A stretch of DNA of 64,000 bases from Pelosinus propionicus DSM 13327 (GTDB lineage Bacteria; Bacillota; Negativicutes; DSM-13327): NCBI RefSeq assembly GCF_900114615.1, contig NZ_FOTS01000029.1, forward strand, positions 1 through 64,000, in the 5' to 3' direction. The notes under the pieces are model-generated. The model had not been told where the DNA came from and searched no databases. It saw only the letters and a program-made list of their open reading frames with translations. Below are positions 18,987 through 29,792 of the stretch, piece by piece. A program made the translations under genes and the position numbers. Position 1 is the first letter of the stretch; the number at the start of each line of letters is the position of its first letter.

Positions 18987-19304
<318 letters not shown>

Positions 19305-19307
19305 TAA

Positions 19308-20981
<1,674 letters not shown>

Positions 20982-21063
20982 AAAACGACTAACAGCCCCT
21001 TTGCAGGGAGGGACTGCAGCCGTTGAAAGTGCCGATTGATACCATATTAGATTTAAAAATTAA

Positions 21064-21107
21064 AGGTTGTCTACAAGTCTATCAAACTTGTAGGCAGCCT
21101 TTTTTTA
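21064..21107 (+). terminator. groESL terminator
   Basis: A 15-bp stem with two wobble pairs (21064-21078 with 21086-21100) and a 7-base loop is followed by a run of seven T. The stretch 21108-21340 after it holds no gene that I can support. Confidence 0.92.
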
Positions 21108-21344
21108 TTTTCTCCTGCCCTCCGCAGTCTATGGTATGCGGAGAATCTTGCATTCGTGATTGGAAAAAGAAAGAGGCAGCAGTAATTATGTATCTATCTT
21201 ATATAAGGATTCAGTAGTAGTGATGATAAAAGAATGAAATGATATTCTATCTATGAAAATTACTTAGATCTTTAAAAAAGATATAGTTCTTTGAAATAGA
21301 AAAAAGGAAAATGGAGAAAAATGTCGAAACGTAGAAGACATAAA

Positions 21345-21434
21345 AGCATAGATAAACATAGCAAACCATCTGAAAGGATGGGACGCAAAGCCTTGGATCT
21401 AACGACATTGTTCTATGACTGCCAGGTTGCATCA
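21345..21434 (+). ncRNA. Cyclic di-GMP-I (GEMM-I) riboswitch aptamer
   Basis: The conserved GEMM-I core is present in order: GCAAACCATCTGAAAGGATG (21361-21380), GGACGCAAAGCC (21381-21392), a variable P3 arm, and GACTGCCAGGTTGC (21417-21430). The GAAA tetraloop in P2 and the GGACGCAAAGCC motif, which docks with it, are diagnostic. It lies in the 5' leader of a diguanylate-cyclase response regulator, so the cell's own signal probably feeds back on this gene. Confidence 0.93.
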
Positions 21435-21470
21435 TTTTATTTTCATGATGTTACAAGGCGGTTTTTTTGT
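21421..21470 (+). terminator. Expression-platform terminator of the riboswitch
   Basis: GCATCAT/ATGATGT with outer GCC...TTG / CAA..GGC pairing ends in a run of seven T (about 21462-21468). Its 5' arm reuses the last bases of the aptamer, so ligand binding and termination look mutually exclusive, suggesting that c-di-GMP turns expression on. Confidence 0.65.
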
Positions 21471-21577
21471 TTGTTGAACAATGACTTTGGAGTAATTGGA
21501 TAAGTGGTAATACAGAAGAGAAAATGTAAATATTATGACCCTATATCAATCGTATTTTTGCTAAAAAGGATGATGTT

Positions 21578-22477
21578 GTGGAAACGGTAAAGCAAACAGT
21601 CTTAATTGTTGATGATTCACCTGTAAATATCAGCATTATACGCCGCATGTTAGAAAGTGACTATGAAATACAATATGCAACTTCCGGTGAAGAAGCTTTA
21701 TCCCTTGTTATGGTGAATCATGTGGATCTTATTTTATTAGACGTAATGATGCCAGGACTTGATGGATTTGAAGTGTGTAAAAAGCTTAAGAGTCAGCCCT
21801 TTACGAAAAATATTCCAATTATCTTTGTTTCTGGAATGTGTGATGTGGAAGATGAAAAGAAAGGGCTGGAAGCGGGGGCTATTGATTATATATTTAAACC
21901 ATTTCACACTACGATAGTTAAAATGCGCGTCAAGAATCATTTAGAGCTAAAAAAGTATAGAGACCTTCTGGAAAATTTGTCATTAAGAGACGGGCTAACG
22001 GGTATCGCTAATCGACGATACTTTGATGAGGTTTATTCTAAAGCATGGCAGCGAGCTTTATGTAAGGGTGAGGCGTTAGGAGTTTTGCTGCTCGATATTG
22101 ATTTTTTTAAGCATTACAATGATTATTATGGGCATTTACAAGGCGATGATTGTCTTCGCCTTGTCGCAGGTGCATTATCGAATTCGATAAAAGGCAGCAA
22201 AGGCCTCGTTGCACGTTATGGAGGAGAGGAATTTGTCGTGCTGTTACCTTCTACAACTCTAGAAGAGGCACTTGATATTGGAGAAAAAATGCGCAAAAAT
22301 GTTCAATCTCTGAAAATTTTTCATGAAGCATCTGGAGTCTGTGAATATGTGACTTTAAGTATAGGGGTGGCAGTCATGAAACCGGATAAAGACCTGGCTG
22401 CTCGTTCGTTGCTTGAGAAAGCAGATCATGGATTGTATCAAGCAAAAAATAAAGGAAGAAATCAAATCCATTGTTAA
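21578..22477 (+). CDS. Response regulator with GGDEF diguanylate cyclase domain
   Basis: The receiver domain (1-125) has VDDSPVNISII, the phosphoacceptor in LILLDVMMPGLDG and the Lys of YIFKPF. The GGDEF domain (about 130-299) has DGLTGIANRRYFDE, DIDFFKHYNDYYGH and an active-site ARYGGEEFVV (GGEEF), so it should make c-di-GMP. No RxxD inhibitory site is obvious before GGEEF. The start is GTG 21578 after AAAAGGA. It sits 110 bases downstream of a c-di-GMP riboswitch terminator. No partner kinase is adjacent. Confidence 0.93.
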   Translation: METVKQTVLIVDDSPVNISIIRRMLESDYEIQYATSGEEALSLVMVNHVDLILLDVMMPGLDGFEVCKKLKSQPFTKNIPIIFVSGMCDVEDEKKGLEAGAIDYIFKPFHTTIVKMRVKNHLELKKYRDLLENLSLRDGLTGIANRRYFDEVYSKAWQRALCKGEALGVLLLDIDFFKHYNDYYGHLQGDDCLRLVAGALSNSIKGSKGLVARYGGEEFVVLLPSTTLEEALDIGEKMRKNVQSLKIFHEASGVCEYVTLSIGVAVMKPDKDLAARSLLEKADHGLYQAKNKGRNQIHC

Positions 22478-22606
22478 TGAAAAGGGTGCTTGATGTATGG
22501 TAAAAATGTTTCTAAAATTGTAATTACAAAGCGATTTTTTACTTTTTCTTCATAATTTTCACTTTGCATGCATACATACTATTGTATGGGTGGGAGGGGG
22601 AAAATT

Positions 22607-23347
22607 ATGGTTCTTAATTTGCGGCGATTCTTTCATCATCGGCATTTGTTTTATGGTATGGTAGGGCTCTTTGCCATTGGTGTTGTTTATGTACAAGTGG
22701 CAGAATTGATTTCTGGTGGACCAATAGCGATTGCTGGTACGCGAACAGAACGAAAGGTTGTAGCGTTAACCTTCGATCATTCTTGGGGTAATAAATTTAC
22801 ACCGTCTATATTGGACACCTTAAAGCAGCATAATCAGAAGGCGACATTTTTTATCATGGGACCATGGGCGCAAAAATATCCAGATGTAGCAAAGCGTATG
22901 GTAGCAGATGGGCATGAGATTGCCAGCCATGGATATCGACATGAGAATTATGGTGATCGGACGAGAGAATGGGTAACTGAGGACATTGAAAAATCACATA
23001 AATTAATTAAAGAAGTAACCGGGGTGGATGCTACCCTGATTCGGCCTCCAAATGGTCATTATAATCAACAGTCACTAAAGGCTACCGAAGATCTGGGATA
23101 CAAGACTATTATATGGAATATAGACTCGTTGGATTGGAAAAATCCTGGCAGAGATGTTATTATAGAGAGGGTAATGAAACGTTTAAAACCCGGTGGAATC
23201 ATTCTGATGCATGCATCTGATACTCCTGTGCAGACAGCAGATGCTCTACCTATCTTATTAGACAAAATAAAAGCAGAAGGCTATGAAATTGTTACTGTGG
23301 GGCAGCTATTAAATGAGCATGCCGAAAATGGAATACTACGACATTAA
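22607..23347 (+). CDS. Polysaccharide deacetylase, PdaB-like
   Basis: An N-terminal membrane anchor (about residues 10-30) precedes a NodB-homology domain. Motifs are ALTFDHSWG, ASHGYRHENYG (metal His pair), IRPPNGHYNQ and ILMHASDTP. The usual TFDDG has become TFDHSWG; PdaB-type proteins, which keep spores intact, also lack the second Asp there. ATG 22607 follows GGGAGGGGG, giving 246 residues; an ATG at 22568 was rejected. It is probably a cell-wall or spore-associated deacetylase or a non-catalytic relative. Confidence 0.85.
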   Translation: MVLNLRRFFHHRHLFYGMVGLFAIGVVYVQVAELISGGPIAIAGTRTERKVVALTFDHSWGNKFTPSILDTLKQHNQKATFFIMGPWAQKYPDVAKRMVADGHEIASHGYRHENYGDRTREWVTEDIEKSHKLIKEVTGVDATLIRPPNGHYNQQSLKATEDLGYKTIIWNIDSLDWKNPGRDVIIERVMKRLKPGGIILMHASDTPVQTADALPILLDKIKAEGYEIVTVGQLLNEHAENGILRH

Positions 23348-23349
23348 TA

Positions 23350-23377
23350 GATTGCTTACGGGCAATCTTATTTTTTT
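23350..23377 (+). terminator. Terminator after the deacetylase gene
   Basis: GATTGC/GCAATC stem (23350-23355 with 23362-23367) with a 6-base loop, then TTATTTTTTT. Confidence 0.75.
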
Positions 23378-23495
23378 GCATTTTGGGGCAGGGAAAAGGT
23401 TATAATATCGCGAAGATATATAAGTTTAATAAACCAATAAGAAGTGGATTGTATCATTACGTCTTCTTTATGAGATAAATGAGGTGACAGAAAAA

Positions 23496-24599
23496 ATGAA
23501 TACGGTCGAGATCGCCTCGAAAAAAATAGATAATGGTGAGCGTTTAAATTTCGCAGAGGCACTGGCACTATACCAGCACAATGATATTATCGGGTTAGCT
23601 GCTTTAGCGCGCAGGGTTAAAGAGCGTAAATCAGGTCAATATGTGTATTACAATGTGAATCGGCATATTAACTTAACTAATATATGTGTATCAGGCTGTC
23701 CATTATGTGCTTTTGGCTGTAAAGCAGAAGATGACAAAGCTTATATAATGCAAAAATCAGAAGTAGCTGAAATTGTAAGCCAGACGATGAAAGAAACGCC
23801 GGACCTTAGTGAAATACATATGGTAAGTGCATTGCACCCTGATAAACCATTTTCTTATTATCTGGATATTGTTGCGGCAGTAAAAAGGGCAGCTCCTAAA
23901 GTACATTTAAAAGCATTTACTCCTGTAGAAGTTGTTCATTTTTCTAACATCTCCAAATTAGGGATAAGGACAGTGTTGGAACAGCTAAAAGCAGCAGGGC
24001 TCGATTCTCTGCCGGGAGGTGGGGCGGAAATTCTGGATGATAGCGTGCGTAATATTATTTGCCCTAATAAAGCTACAACGGCTGAGTGGATTGATGTCAT
24101 TACAACGGCCCATCGCCTTGGACTGCCTACAAATGCCACGATGCTTTATGGGCATGTGGAAACCATCGAACAGCGAATACAGCATTTGATTACTTTGCGG
24201 GATATTCAGGATCAAACAGGAGGGTTTCAAGCTTTTATTGCTTTCCCTTTTCACCCTGCAAATACTGGATTTACTAACTTGCGGAGAGTCAGTTCATGGG
24301 AAGATTTGAAGATGATTTCCTTAGCGCGATTGGTGTTAGATAATTTTGATCATATAAAGGCATTCTGGATGATGCTGACATTGCCAATTGCTCAGCTGGC
24401 ATTAACTTTTGGTGCAGATGATCTAGATGGAACAGTTGTGGAAGAAAAGATCATTCATGCGGCTGGTGCTACCACAAAAAAAGGGATTACTAAAAAAGAG
24501 ATTGTCAGTTTTATTGAAGAGACAGGTTACCTTGCAGTAGAAAGAGATACTTTTTACCGCCCATTGAAAATCTCAAGTGGAGTGAAATCATATGAATAG
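23496..24599 (+). CDS. mqnE: Aminodeoxyfutalosine synthase MqnE
   Basis: This radical SAM enzyme joins SAM to 3-[(1-carboxyvinyl)oxy]benzoate to give 6-amino-6-deoxyfutalosine in menaquinone synthesis. The cluster motif is C64-x3-C68-x2-C71 (NICVSGCPLCAFGC), and DSLPGGGAEIL is a family signature. ATG 23496 follows GAGGTG, giving 367 residues; the upstream GTG overlaps that site. The gene overlaps mqnA by 8 bases. Confidence 0.94.
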   Translation: MNTVEIASKKIDNGERLNFAEALALYQHNDIIGLAALARRVKERKSGQYVYYNVNRHINLTNICVSGCPLCAFGCKAEDDKAYIMQKSEVAEIVSQTMKETPDLSEIHMVSALHPDKPFSYYLDIVAAVKRAAPKVHLKAFTPVEVVHFSNISKLGIRTVLEQLKAAGLDSLPGGGAEILDDSVRNIICPNKATTAEWIDVITTAHRLGLPTNATMLYGHVETIEQRIQHLITLRDIQDQTGGFQAFIAFPFHPANTGFTNLRRVSSWEDLKMISLARLVLDNFDHIKAFWMMLTLPIAQLALTFGADDLDGTVVEEKIIHAAGATTKKGITKKEIVSFIEETGYLAVERDTFYRPLKISSGVKSYE

Positions 24600-25431
24600 T
24601 CAAAGCTTAGGAAATATTAAATTTATTAATTGTCTGCCATTGCACTTTGGGCTATCTCATGGGGGTTTTGGAGAACGTCTTCCCATCTATTCGGCAACTC
24701 CGGCAGAACTTAATCAATTGATTGTCACGGAACAATTAAATATCAGTCCTGTATCTTCAATTATTTACGCACAGAATAGCGAAAAATTAGTGGTCTTACC
24801 AAATGTGTCAATCAGTGCAGAGAAAGCATTGGAAAGTATTATCTTAGTATCGAAGTATCCCATTGAGCAGTTAAAACAGGCTCGTATTGCGCTGACATCA
24901 AAATCAGCGACTTCTCATGGATTGTTAAAAATCATTATGCATCATGCATATCAAGCTTCCCCTGAATACTTTGTCAGCCCCTTGTCTCTTGGTGAAGGGG
25001 TATTGGATAATGCGGAGGCAGTATTATTTATTGGCGATGATGCTCTTATGGCTTATCACCATCAAGTAGCTGGCTACTATTATTATGATCTGGGGGGAGA
25101 GTGGAAGAAACTCACCGGACTCCCTATGGTATATGCAGTATGGGTGGTGAATCGTAAGTTTGCTGAGATGAATAAGGAATATGTACAAATGGTATATGAG
25201 AAAGTGACAGGCGGATTTCGATATGGTCTAACACATATTGCAGATGCGGCTCATACCTTGCAAGATAAGTTCTCTTTAACTTCAGAACAAATTATTCACT
25301 ATATTGGTTTGCTTAACTATCAATTTAGCCCTGCTCATGAAGAGGCTTTATTGAGATATTATAAAATGGCTCATGGTTTAGGGTTAAGTCCTAAGATTAC
25401 AGAGATTGAGTTTGCAAAGGTGGTAAAATGA
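24592..25431 (+). CDS. mqnA: Chorismate dehydratase MqnA
   Basis: MqnA dehydrates chorismate to 3-[(1-carboxyvinyl)oxy]benzoate, the first futalosine-pathway step. It has a periplasmic-binding-protein-like fold with the family's GNIKFINCLPLHFGL start, the ISPVSSIIYAQN strand and SKSATSHGLLKI (usually SxTS). LGLPMVYAVWVV appears here as LTGLPMVYAVWVV. The 279 residues are normal. It overlaps mqnE by 8 and mqnC by 4 bases. Confidence 0.94.
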   Translation: MNSQSLGNIKFINCLPLHFGLSHGGFGERLPIYSATPAELNQLIVTEQLNISPVSSIIYAQNSEKLVVLPNVSISAEKALESIILVSKYPIEQLKQARIALTSKSATSHGLLKIIMHHAYQASPEYFVSPLSLGEGVLDNAEAVLFIGDDALMAYHHQVAGYYYYDLGGEWKKLTGLPMVYAVWVVNRKFAEMNKEYVQMVYEKVTGGFRYGLTHIADAAHTLQDKFSLTSEQIIHYIGLLNYQFSPAHEEALLRYYKMAHGLGLSPKITEIEFAKVVK

Positions 25432-26462
25432 GTAGGATATTAACAACAAACCAAGCTGTTGAAATGTTACGCGCTGGAGATATTTTAGAACTTGGACAGG
25501 CTGCAAATGAAATGCGGCAGGAGATGCATCCGGGAAATCTAGTTACCTTTATTATTGATCGTAATATCAACTACACAAATATCTGTACAAGTGAATGCCG
25601 ATTTTGTGCTTTTTATCGCAAGCAGGGACATCCTGATGGCTATATCTTATCACAAGCTGCTATCTTTAATAAGCTGAAAGAAACGATTGAAGCAGGTGGT
25701 ACTCAGGTTATGCTTCAAGGCGGCCTAAATCCGGATTTAGGATTAGATTATTATGTTGACTTACTTACTTATATCAAAAAGAATTTTAATATTGCCATTC
25801 ATTCTTTTTCTCCGGCCGAAATCGTTCATATTGCGAAAAAAGAAGGACGATCGGTAATTGAAATACTAGAAGCGCTAAAAGCGGCGGGTTTAGATTCTTT
25901 GCCAGGTGGAGGTGCTGAAATTTTGGTGGATGAAGTGCGGCAAAGAGTCAGCCCTAAAAAAATTAGCGCTGGGGATTGGTTGGCAGTTATGGAAGCGGCC
26001 CACAAGGTAGGACTTGAGACAACAGCAACAATGGTGATTGGTATGGGAGAATCCTATGCCCAGCGTATGGAGCATATGGAGAAGATAAGAAATTTGCAGG
26101 AGAAAACAGGAGGATTCCGAGCCTTTATTATTTGGTCTTATCAGCCTGGTAATACAGAGATGGGGGGAGAGAAAGTCTCTACTTGGGACTACCTGAAGAC
26201 ATTATCTGTAGCTAGATTGTATTTTCACAATATTAATCATATTCAAGGCTCCTGGGTAACCCAAGGGCAGAATATTGGGCAATTGACGTTAGCTTTTGGT
26301 GCTAATGATTTGGGCAGTATTATGCTGGAAGAAAATGTGGTCAAGGCTGCAGGGACATCGTTTCAAATGTCAATTGAAAAGATGATAACTCTTATTAGAG
26401 AAACTGGTAAACAGCCAGCGCAGCGTGATACGCAGTATAATATAATACGAACCTTTGAGTAA
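25428..26462 (+). CDS. mqnC: Cyclic dehypoxanthinyl futalosine synthase MqnC
   Basis: This radical SAM enzyme cyclises dehypoxanthine futalosine. The cluster motif is C53-x3-C57-x2-C60 (NICTSECRFCAFYR). It shares DSLPGGGAEIL with MqnE but has the MqnC-specific GHPDGYILS and FRAFIIWSYQPGNTE. The 344 residues are typical. It overlaps mqnA by 4 bases. Confidence 0.94.
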   Translation: MSRILTTNQAVEMLRAGDILELGQAANEMRQEMHPGNLVTFIIDRNINYTNICTSECRFCAFYRKQGHPDGYILSQAAIFNKLKETIEAGGTQVMLQGGLNPDLGLDYYVDLLTYIKKNFNIAIHSFSPAEIVHIAKKEGRSVIEILEALKAAGLDSLPGGGAEILVDEVRQRVSPKKISAGDWLAVMEAAHKVGLETTATMVIGMGESYAQRMEHMEKIRNLQEKTGGFRAFIIWSYQPGNTEMGGEKVSTWDYLKTLSVARLYFHNINHIQGSWVTQGQNIGQLTLAFGANDLGSIMLEENVVKAAGTSFQMSIEKMITLIRETGKQPAQRDTQYNIIRTFE

Positions 26463-26538
26463 GATGTTTTAGGGTAATAATAAAAATCTATATGTATTGG
26501 TAATGCAGAAATGTCAATACATAGTAAGGATGGTTAGT

Positions 26539-27360
26539 GTGGATATACAGGCGGACTATGCAGTAATTGGCGGCTCAGGAACCTTATCGAGCAATTTTCC
26601 TTTAGGGTGCAGCGATCAAGGTGTAGTAATGATCGATGATCATGTACAGTTTGCTACGCCCTATGGACTCAGTCCTATTTTTTCCTTATTTAGCGTGGAT
26701 AATTGCCAAGTGATCACCTGCAAAATGCATGGCTGGCGCAGCGGGGTAAGCCGGGCAGATGCCTCACGGCAAATCTTCTGGGTATTTCGTAAAGTAGGTG
26801 TAAAGCGGATCATCAGCGAAGGTGGCGTAGGTACTGCAAATCACCTGTTAGATCCTCGAGATTTTGTAATACCAGATGATTATCTTGATTTATCCGTGCG
26901 TAAAGATGTGGAGCTAGATGGAAAATACCTGCTTATCATGCGAGAAGCATTGTGTGCTGAAGTACGCGGCACGTTAGTGGAAGCTACTCGCAAACATTAT
27001 GACGGTCGTATATTTACTCGAGGTATTTATGCAAATACCGATGGACGTCACTTTGAAAGTCCGGCAGAAGTTGCAATGATGAAAGGGCATGCTGATATTA
27101 TTGGTCAGAGTATCTGCCCAGAGGTGTATTTGGCAAGGGAAATTGGGGCATGTTATGCAGGGCTTTATTTTGTTGTTAATTATGGTGAAGGATTGGTCAA
27201 AGAGTGGTCACATCAAGATTTAAAAGATATTTTTTATGATGATGCTCCACTGATTAGCAGGATCATTATCGATACGATTCGAAATTTGCCGGCAACAGGA
27301 AAATGTGTTTGCCGCGATTTACGTAAGGAAACTTTACTGAAGGGCATTTACAATAAGTAG
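26539..27360 (+). CDS. MTA/purine nucleoside phosphorylase family protein
   Basis: This belongs to the methylthioadenosine/purine nucleoside phosphorylase family, with the phosphate-binding YAVIGGSGTLSS at the start, SEGGVGTANHLLDP and VAMMKGHADIIGQSICPE (active-site Met and Asp). It directly follows mqnC. No MqnB nucleosidase is present, so it is likely the enzyme that removes adenine from aminodeoxyfutalosine, although it may also act on MTA. GTG 26539 is favoured, with AAGG nine bases upstream, over ATG 26530. It ends shortly before guaA. Confidence 0.8.
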   Translation: MDIQADYAVIGGSGTLSSNFPLGCSDQGVVMIDDHVQFATPYGLSPIFSLFSVDNCQVITCKMHGWRSGVSRADASRQIFWVFRKVGVKRIISEGGVGTANHLLDPRDFVIPDDYLDLSVRKDVELDGKYLLIMREALCAEVRGTLVEATRKHYDGRIFTRGIYANTDGRHFESPAEVAMMKGHADIIGQSICPEVYLAREIGACYAGLYFVVNYGEGLVKEWSHQDLKDIFYDDAPLISRIIIDTIRNLPATGKCVCRDLRKETLLKGIYNK

Positions 27361-27415
27361 CATTGTATGCTATATTTTGATTTAATATCTACATGTAGGA
27401 GGAATTTTTTTTACT

Positions 27416-28957
27416 ATGCAAAATAAGCAAAATCAATTAATTTTAATTATGGACTTCGGTGGTCAGTATAGCCAGTTGATTGCCAGACGTATTCGTGAGT
27501 GCGGCGTGTACTGTGAAATTGTGTCATTTAAGACATCAATTGAAAAAATAAAATCTATGAGTCCAATTGGTATTGTTTTTTCTGGTGGCCCATCTAGTGT
27601 GTATGCAGATAAAGCGCCCAAGTGCGATCCAGAAATATTTACTTTAAACATTCCTATTTTTGGTATTTGTTATGGCATGCAGTTGACTGCGCATACTCTA
27701 GGAGGCGTAGTTTCTCATTCCGAATCGCGTGAGTATGGTAATACTCATTTGATTATTGACAAGAATACGGATATTTTTACTGAATTAGGCGCAGAAACAC
27801 CAGTATGGATGAGTCACGGAGATTATATCGAAACACCTCCAGCTAATTTTGTGGTTACAGCACATACTGCAAATACCCCAGTAGCAGCAATGGCGAATGC
27901 AGAGCGTAATATCTATGGAGTGCAATTCCATCCAGAAGTAGTACATACACCAGAAGGAATGAAAATGCTTCGCAACTTCTTGTTTGATATTTGTCAATGC
28001 CGTGGCGATTGGAATATGGGCTCTTTTGTTGATCAGGCAATTGAAGCCATCCGTAAGCAGGTTGGTAATAAACGTGTGCTTTGTGCCTTAAGTGGTGGTA
28101 TTGATTCTTCGGTAGCTGCTGTATTAGTGCATAGGGCTGTTGGTGATCAATTGACTTGTGTGTATGTTAACCATGGTTTTATGCGTAAAAATGAATCAGA
28201 ACAGGTAGTTAAAACTTTCCGCGATGGATTTAATATGAATTTGGTATATGCCAATGTTCCTGAGCGTTTTATGAATCGTATTGCCGGAGTCACGGAGCCG
28301 GAAGCAAAACGTAAAATAATTGGTGATGAATTTATTCGCGTATTTGAAACGGAAGCCAATAAATTAGGAGACATAGACTTTTTAGTACAGGGGACTTTGT
28401 ATCCTGATGTAATAGAAAGTGGTACGGATACAGCTGCTGTTATTAAAAGCCATCATAATGTAGGTGGCTTGCCGGAAGATATGAAGTTTGCCTTGGTGGA
28501 ACCATTACGTGATTTATTTAAAGATGAAGTTCGATCATTGGCTAGAGAATTGAATTTGCCAGAAGAAATTGTATGGCGTCAGCCTTTCCCTGGTCCTGGT
28601 CTTGCGATTCGGATTATCGGCGAGATTACAGAAGAACGGTTGGAAATCTTGCGGGACGCAGATGCAATTGTTCAAGAAGAGATTAAAAAGGCTGACATGT
28701 ATCGCAAGGTATGGCAATCCTTTGCTGTTTTGCCTGCCATGAAGAGTGTAGGTGTTATGGGGGATGAGCGTACCTATGCTTATACAGTCGGATTGCGCAT
28801 CGTGTCCAGTGAGGATGGTATGACAGCTGATTGGGTAAGAATGCCATATGAAGTATTAGATCAAATCTCTCGTCGTATTGTAAATGAAGTAAAAGGTGTA
28901 AATCGCATTGTGTATGATGTTACATCAAAACCGCCTTCTACAATTGAGTGGGAATAA
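27416..28957 (+). CDS. guaA: GMP synthase (glutamine-hydrolysing)
   Basis: GuaA aminates XMP to GMP with glutamine and ATP. The N-terminal class I amidotransferase domain has the nucleophile Cys in [10 protein letters not shown] and the His/Glu in [11 protein letters not shown]. The ATP pyrophosphatase domain has [16 protein letters not shown]. The C-terminal dimerisation domain ends with [17 protein letters not shown]. The 513 residues are standard. AGGAGG precedes the start. A Tn7-like element begins 6 bases after its stop, so its conserved 3' end is the likely attachment gene. Confidence 0.97.
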   Translation: MQNKQNQLILIMDFGGQYSQLIARRIRECGVYCEIVSFKTSIEKIKSMSPIGIVFSGGPSSVYADKAPKCDPEIFTLNIPIFGICYGMQLTAHTLGGVVSHSESREYGNTHLIIDKNTDIFTELGAETPVWMSHGDYIETPPANFVVTAHTANTPVAAMANAERNIYGVQFHPEVVHTPEGMKMLRNFLFDICQCRGDWNMGSFVDQAIEAIRKQVGNKRVLCALSGGIDSSVAAVLVHRAVGDQLTCVYVNHGFMRKNESEQVVKTFRDGFNMNLVYANVPERFMNRIAGVTEPEAKRKIIGDEFIRVFETEANKLGDIDFLVQGTLYPDVIESGTDTAAVIKSHHNVGGLPEDMKFALVEPLRDLFKDEVRSLARELNLPEEIVWRQPFPGPGLAIRIIGEITEERLEILRDADAIVQEEIKKADMYRKVWQSFAVLPAMKSVGVMGDERTYAYTVGLRIVSSEDGMTADWVRMPYEVLDQISRRIVNEVKGVNRIVYDVTSKPPSTIEWE

Positions 28958-28963
28958 ATAATA

Positions 28964-29215
28964 TGTCGTGGGGCACTGCCATTTATTCGCCAAAGGGCCA
29001 AAGTGGCTAACCCGCCGACATAGACAAAAAGACCTTGCATAAAAGCTTTTAACGAAGCTAATGCAGGGTCTTTTTTTATCCTCAACCCGCGTAAATACAG
29101 GGATTTCTGCTTGCTGAAAGAGAGCGTTCACCATGGAGTGGCGGGCATAACTGGCAAAGCCAGAGAGAATAAAGAAAAATGCCCTTTGCAGAATAAACGG
29201 CAGTGCCCCGCGACA
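28964..29215. repeat. 35-bp imperfect inverted repeats bounding 252 bp
   Basis: Positions 28964-28998 (starting TGTCGTGGGGCACTGCC) match the reverse complement of 29181-29215 at 31 of 35 bases. No target duplication is visible at the edges. They may be transposase-binding sites of the Tn7-like end or the termini of a small non-autonomous element. Confidence 0.8.
29028..29077 (+). terminator. Terminator downstream of guaA, inside the repeat pair
   Basis: A 13-bp stem (29028-29040 with 29061-29073) has a second small stem in the loop and is followed by TTTTTTT. It lies inside the 252-bp segment, so it may be supplied by the mobile DNA. Confidence 0.85.
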
Positions 29216-29444
29216 TGGTGATATTTTCTTTTATGCTTTTTGGGAAAAAGCATAACGCTATGACTTTCATGAACATTGGCTTGAAACGCCCGTAACATGG
29301 GGTGGGAGAGCATATTCATGATTTTCTATTTCCCCAAAAATCTAATCTCAAATTCTCCTAAAATCGTCCATTTTCATTTTGGGAAGCGTTTTTGGGAAAA
29401 TGGAGTCAAGCAGCAGAGCGTTCTACACAAGGAGGTTTTGCAAG

Positions 29445-29792
29445 GTGAGGAAGAAAAATTTCAAGGGTCGTTGTGAGAAGCGTGTCATTGCCAAGTGCAG
29501 TGATGTATGCAGGACATACGATGCGATCCAGTACGCTTATGCGGATATTTTGCAAGCGAGTGCTGAAGTAAAGGAAATTAGATGCAATGTCCCGCTTGAT
29601 GGGCGGGACATTAGCGAATACACATCGGATTTTGTCTGCGTCAAGTCTGACAATGATTTGATGGTGCGTGAATGTGTATTTCGTAAGTTTCTGATGAAGC
29701 CGCTTACGGTCAAGCTGCTGGATGCTTCAAGGGAATACTGGTTAAAGCATGGGGTTACAGATTGGGGGCTAGTCATTGATGAAGAAAAATGA
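29445..29792 (+). CDS. tnsA: TnsA-like endonuclease subunit
   Basis: In Tn7, TnsA cuts the 5' strands at the transposon ends. This protein is only 115 residues, the N-terminal catalytic part. It keeps the family pattern AYADILQASAEVKEIRCNV, YTSDFVCVK (Asp) and RECVFRKFL (Glu and Lys), then LLDASREYWLKHGVTDWGLV. The Glu of the first helix and the Lys of the usual ExK are not in the canonical places. GTG 29445 follows AAGGAGG; an in-frame TTG at 29379 lacks a site. It overlaps tnsB by 14 bases. Confidence 0.7.
   Translation: MRKKNFKGRCEKRVIAKCSDVCRTYDAIQYAYADILQASAEVKEIRCNVPLDGRDISEYTSDFVCVKSDNDLMVRECVFRKFLMKPLTVKLLDASREYWLKHGVTDWGLVIDEEK

Noticed and set aside
27361-27415. Purine riboswitch ahead of guaA
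   Set aside because: The leader is only 55 bases long and lacks the conserved purine-aptamer core.
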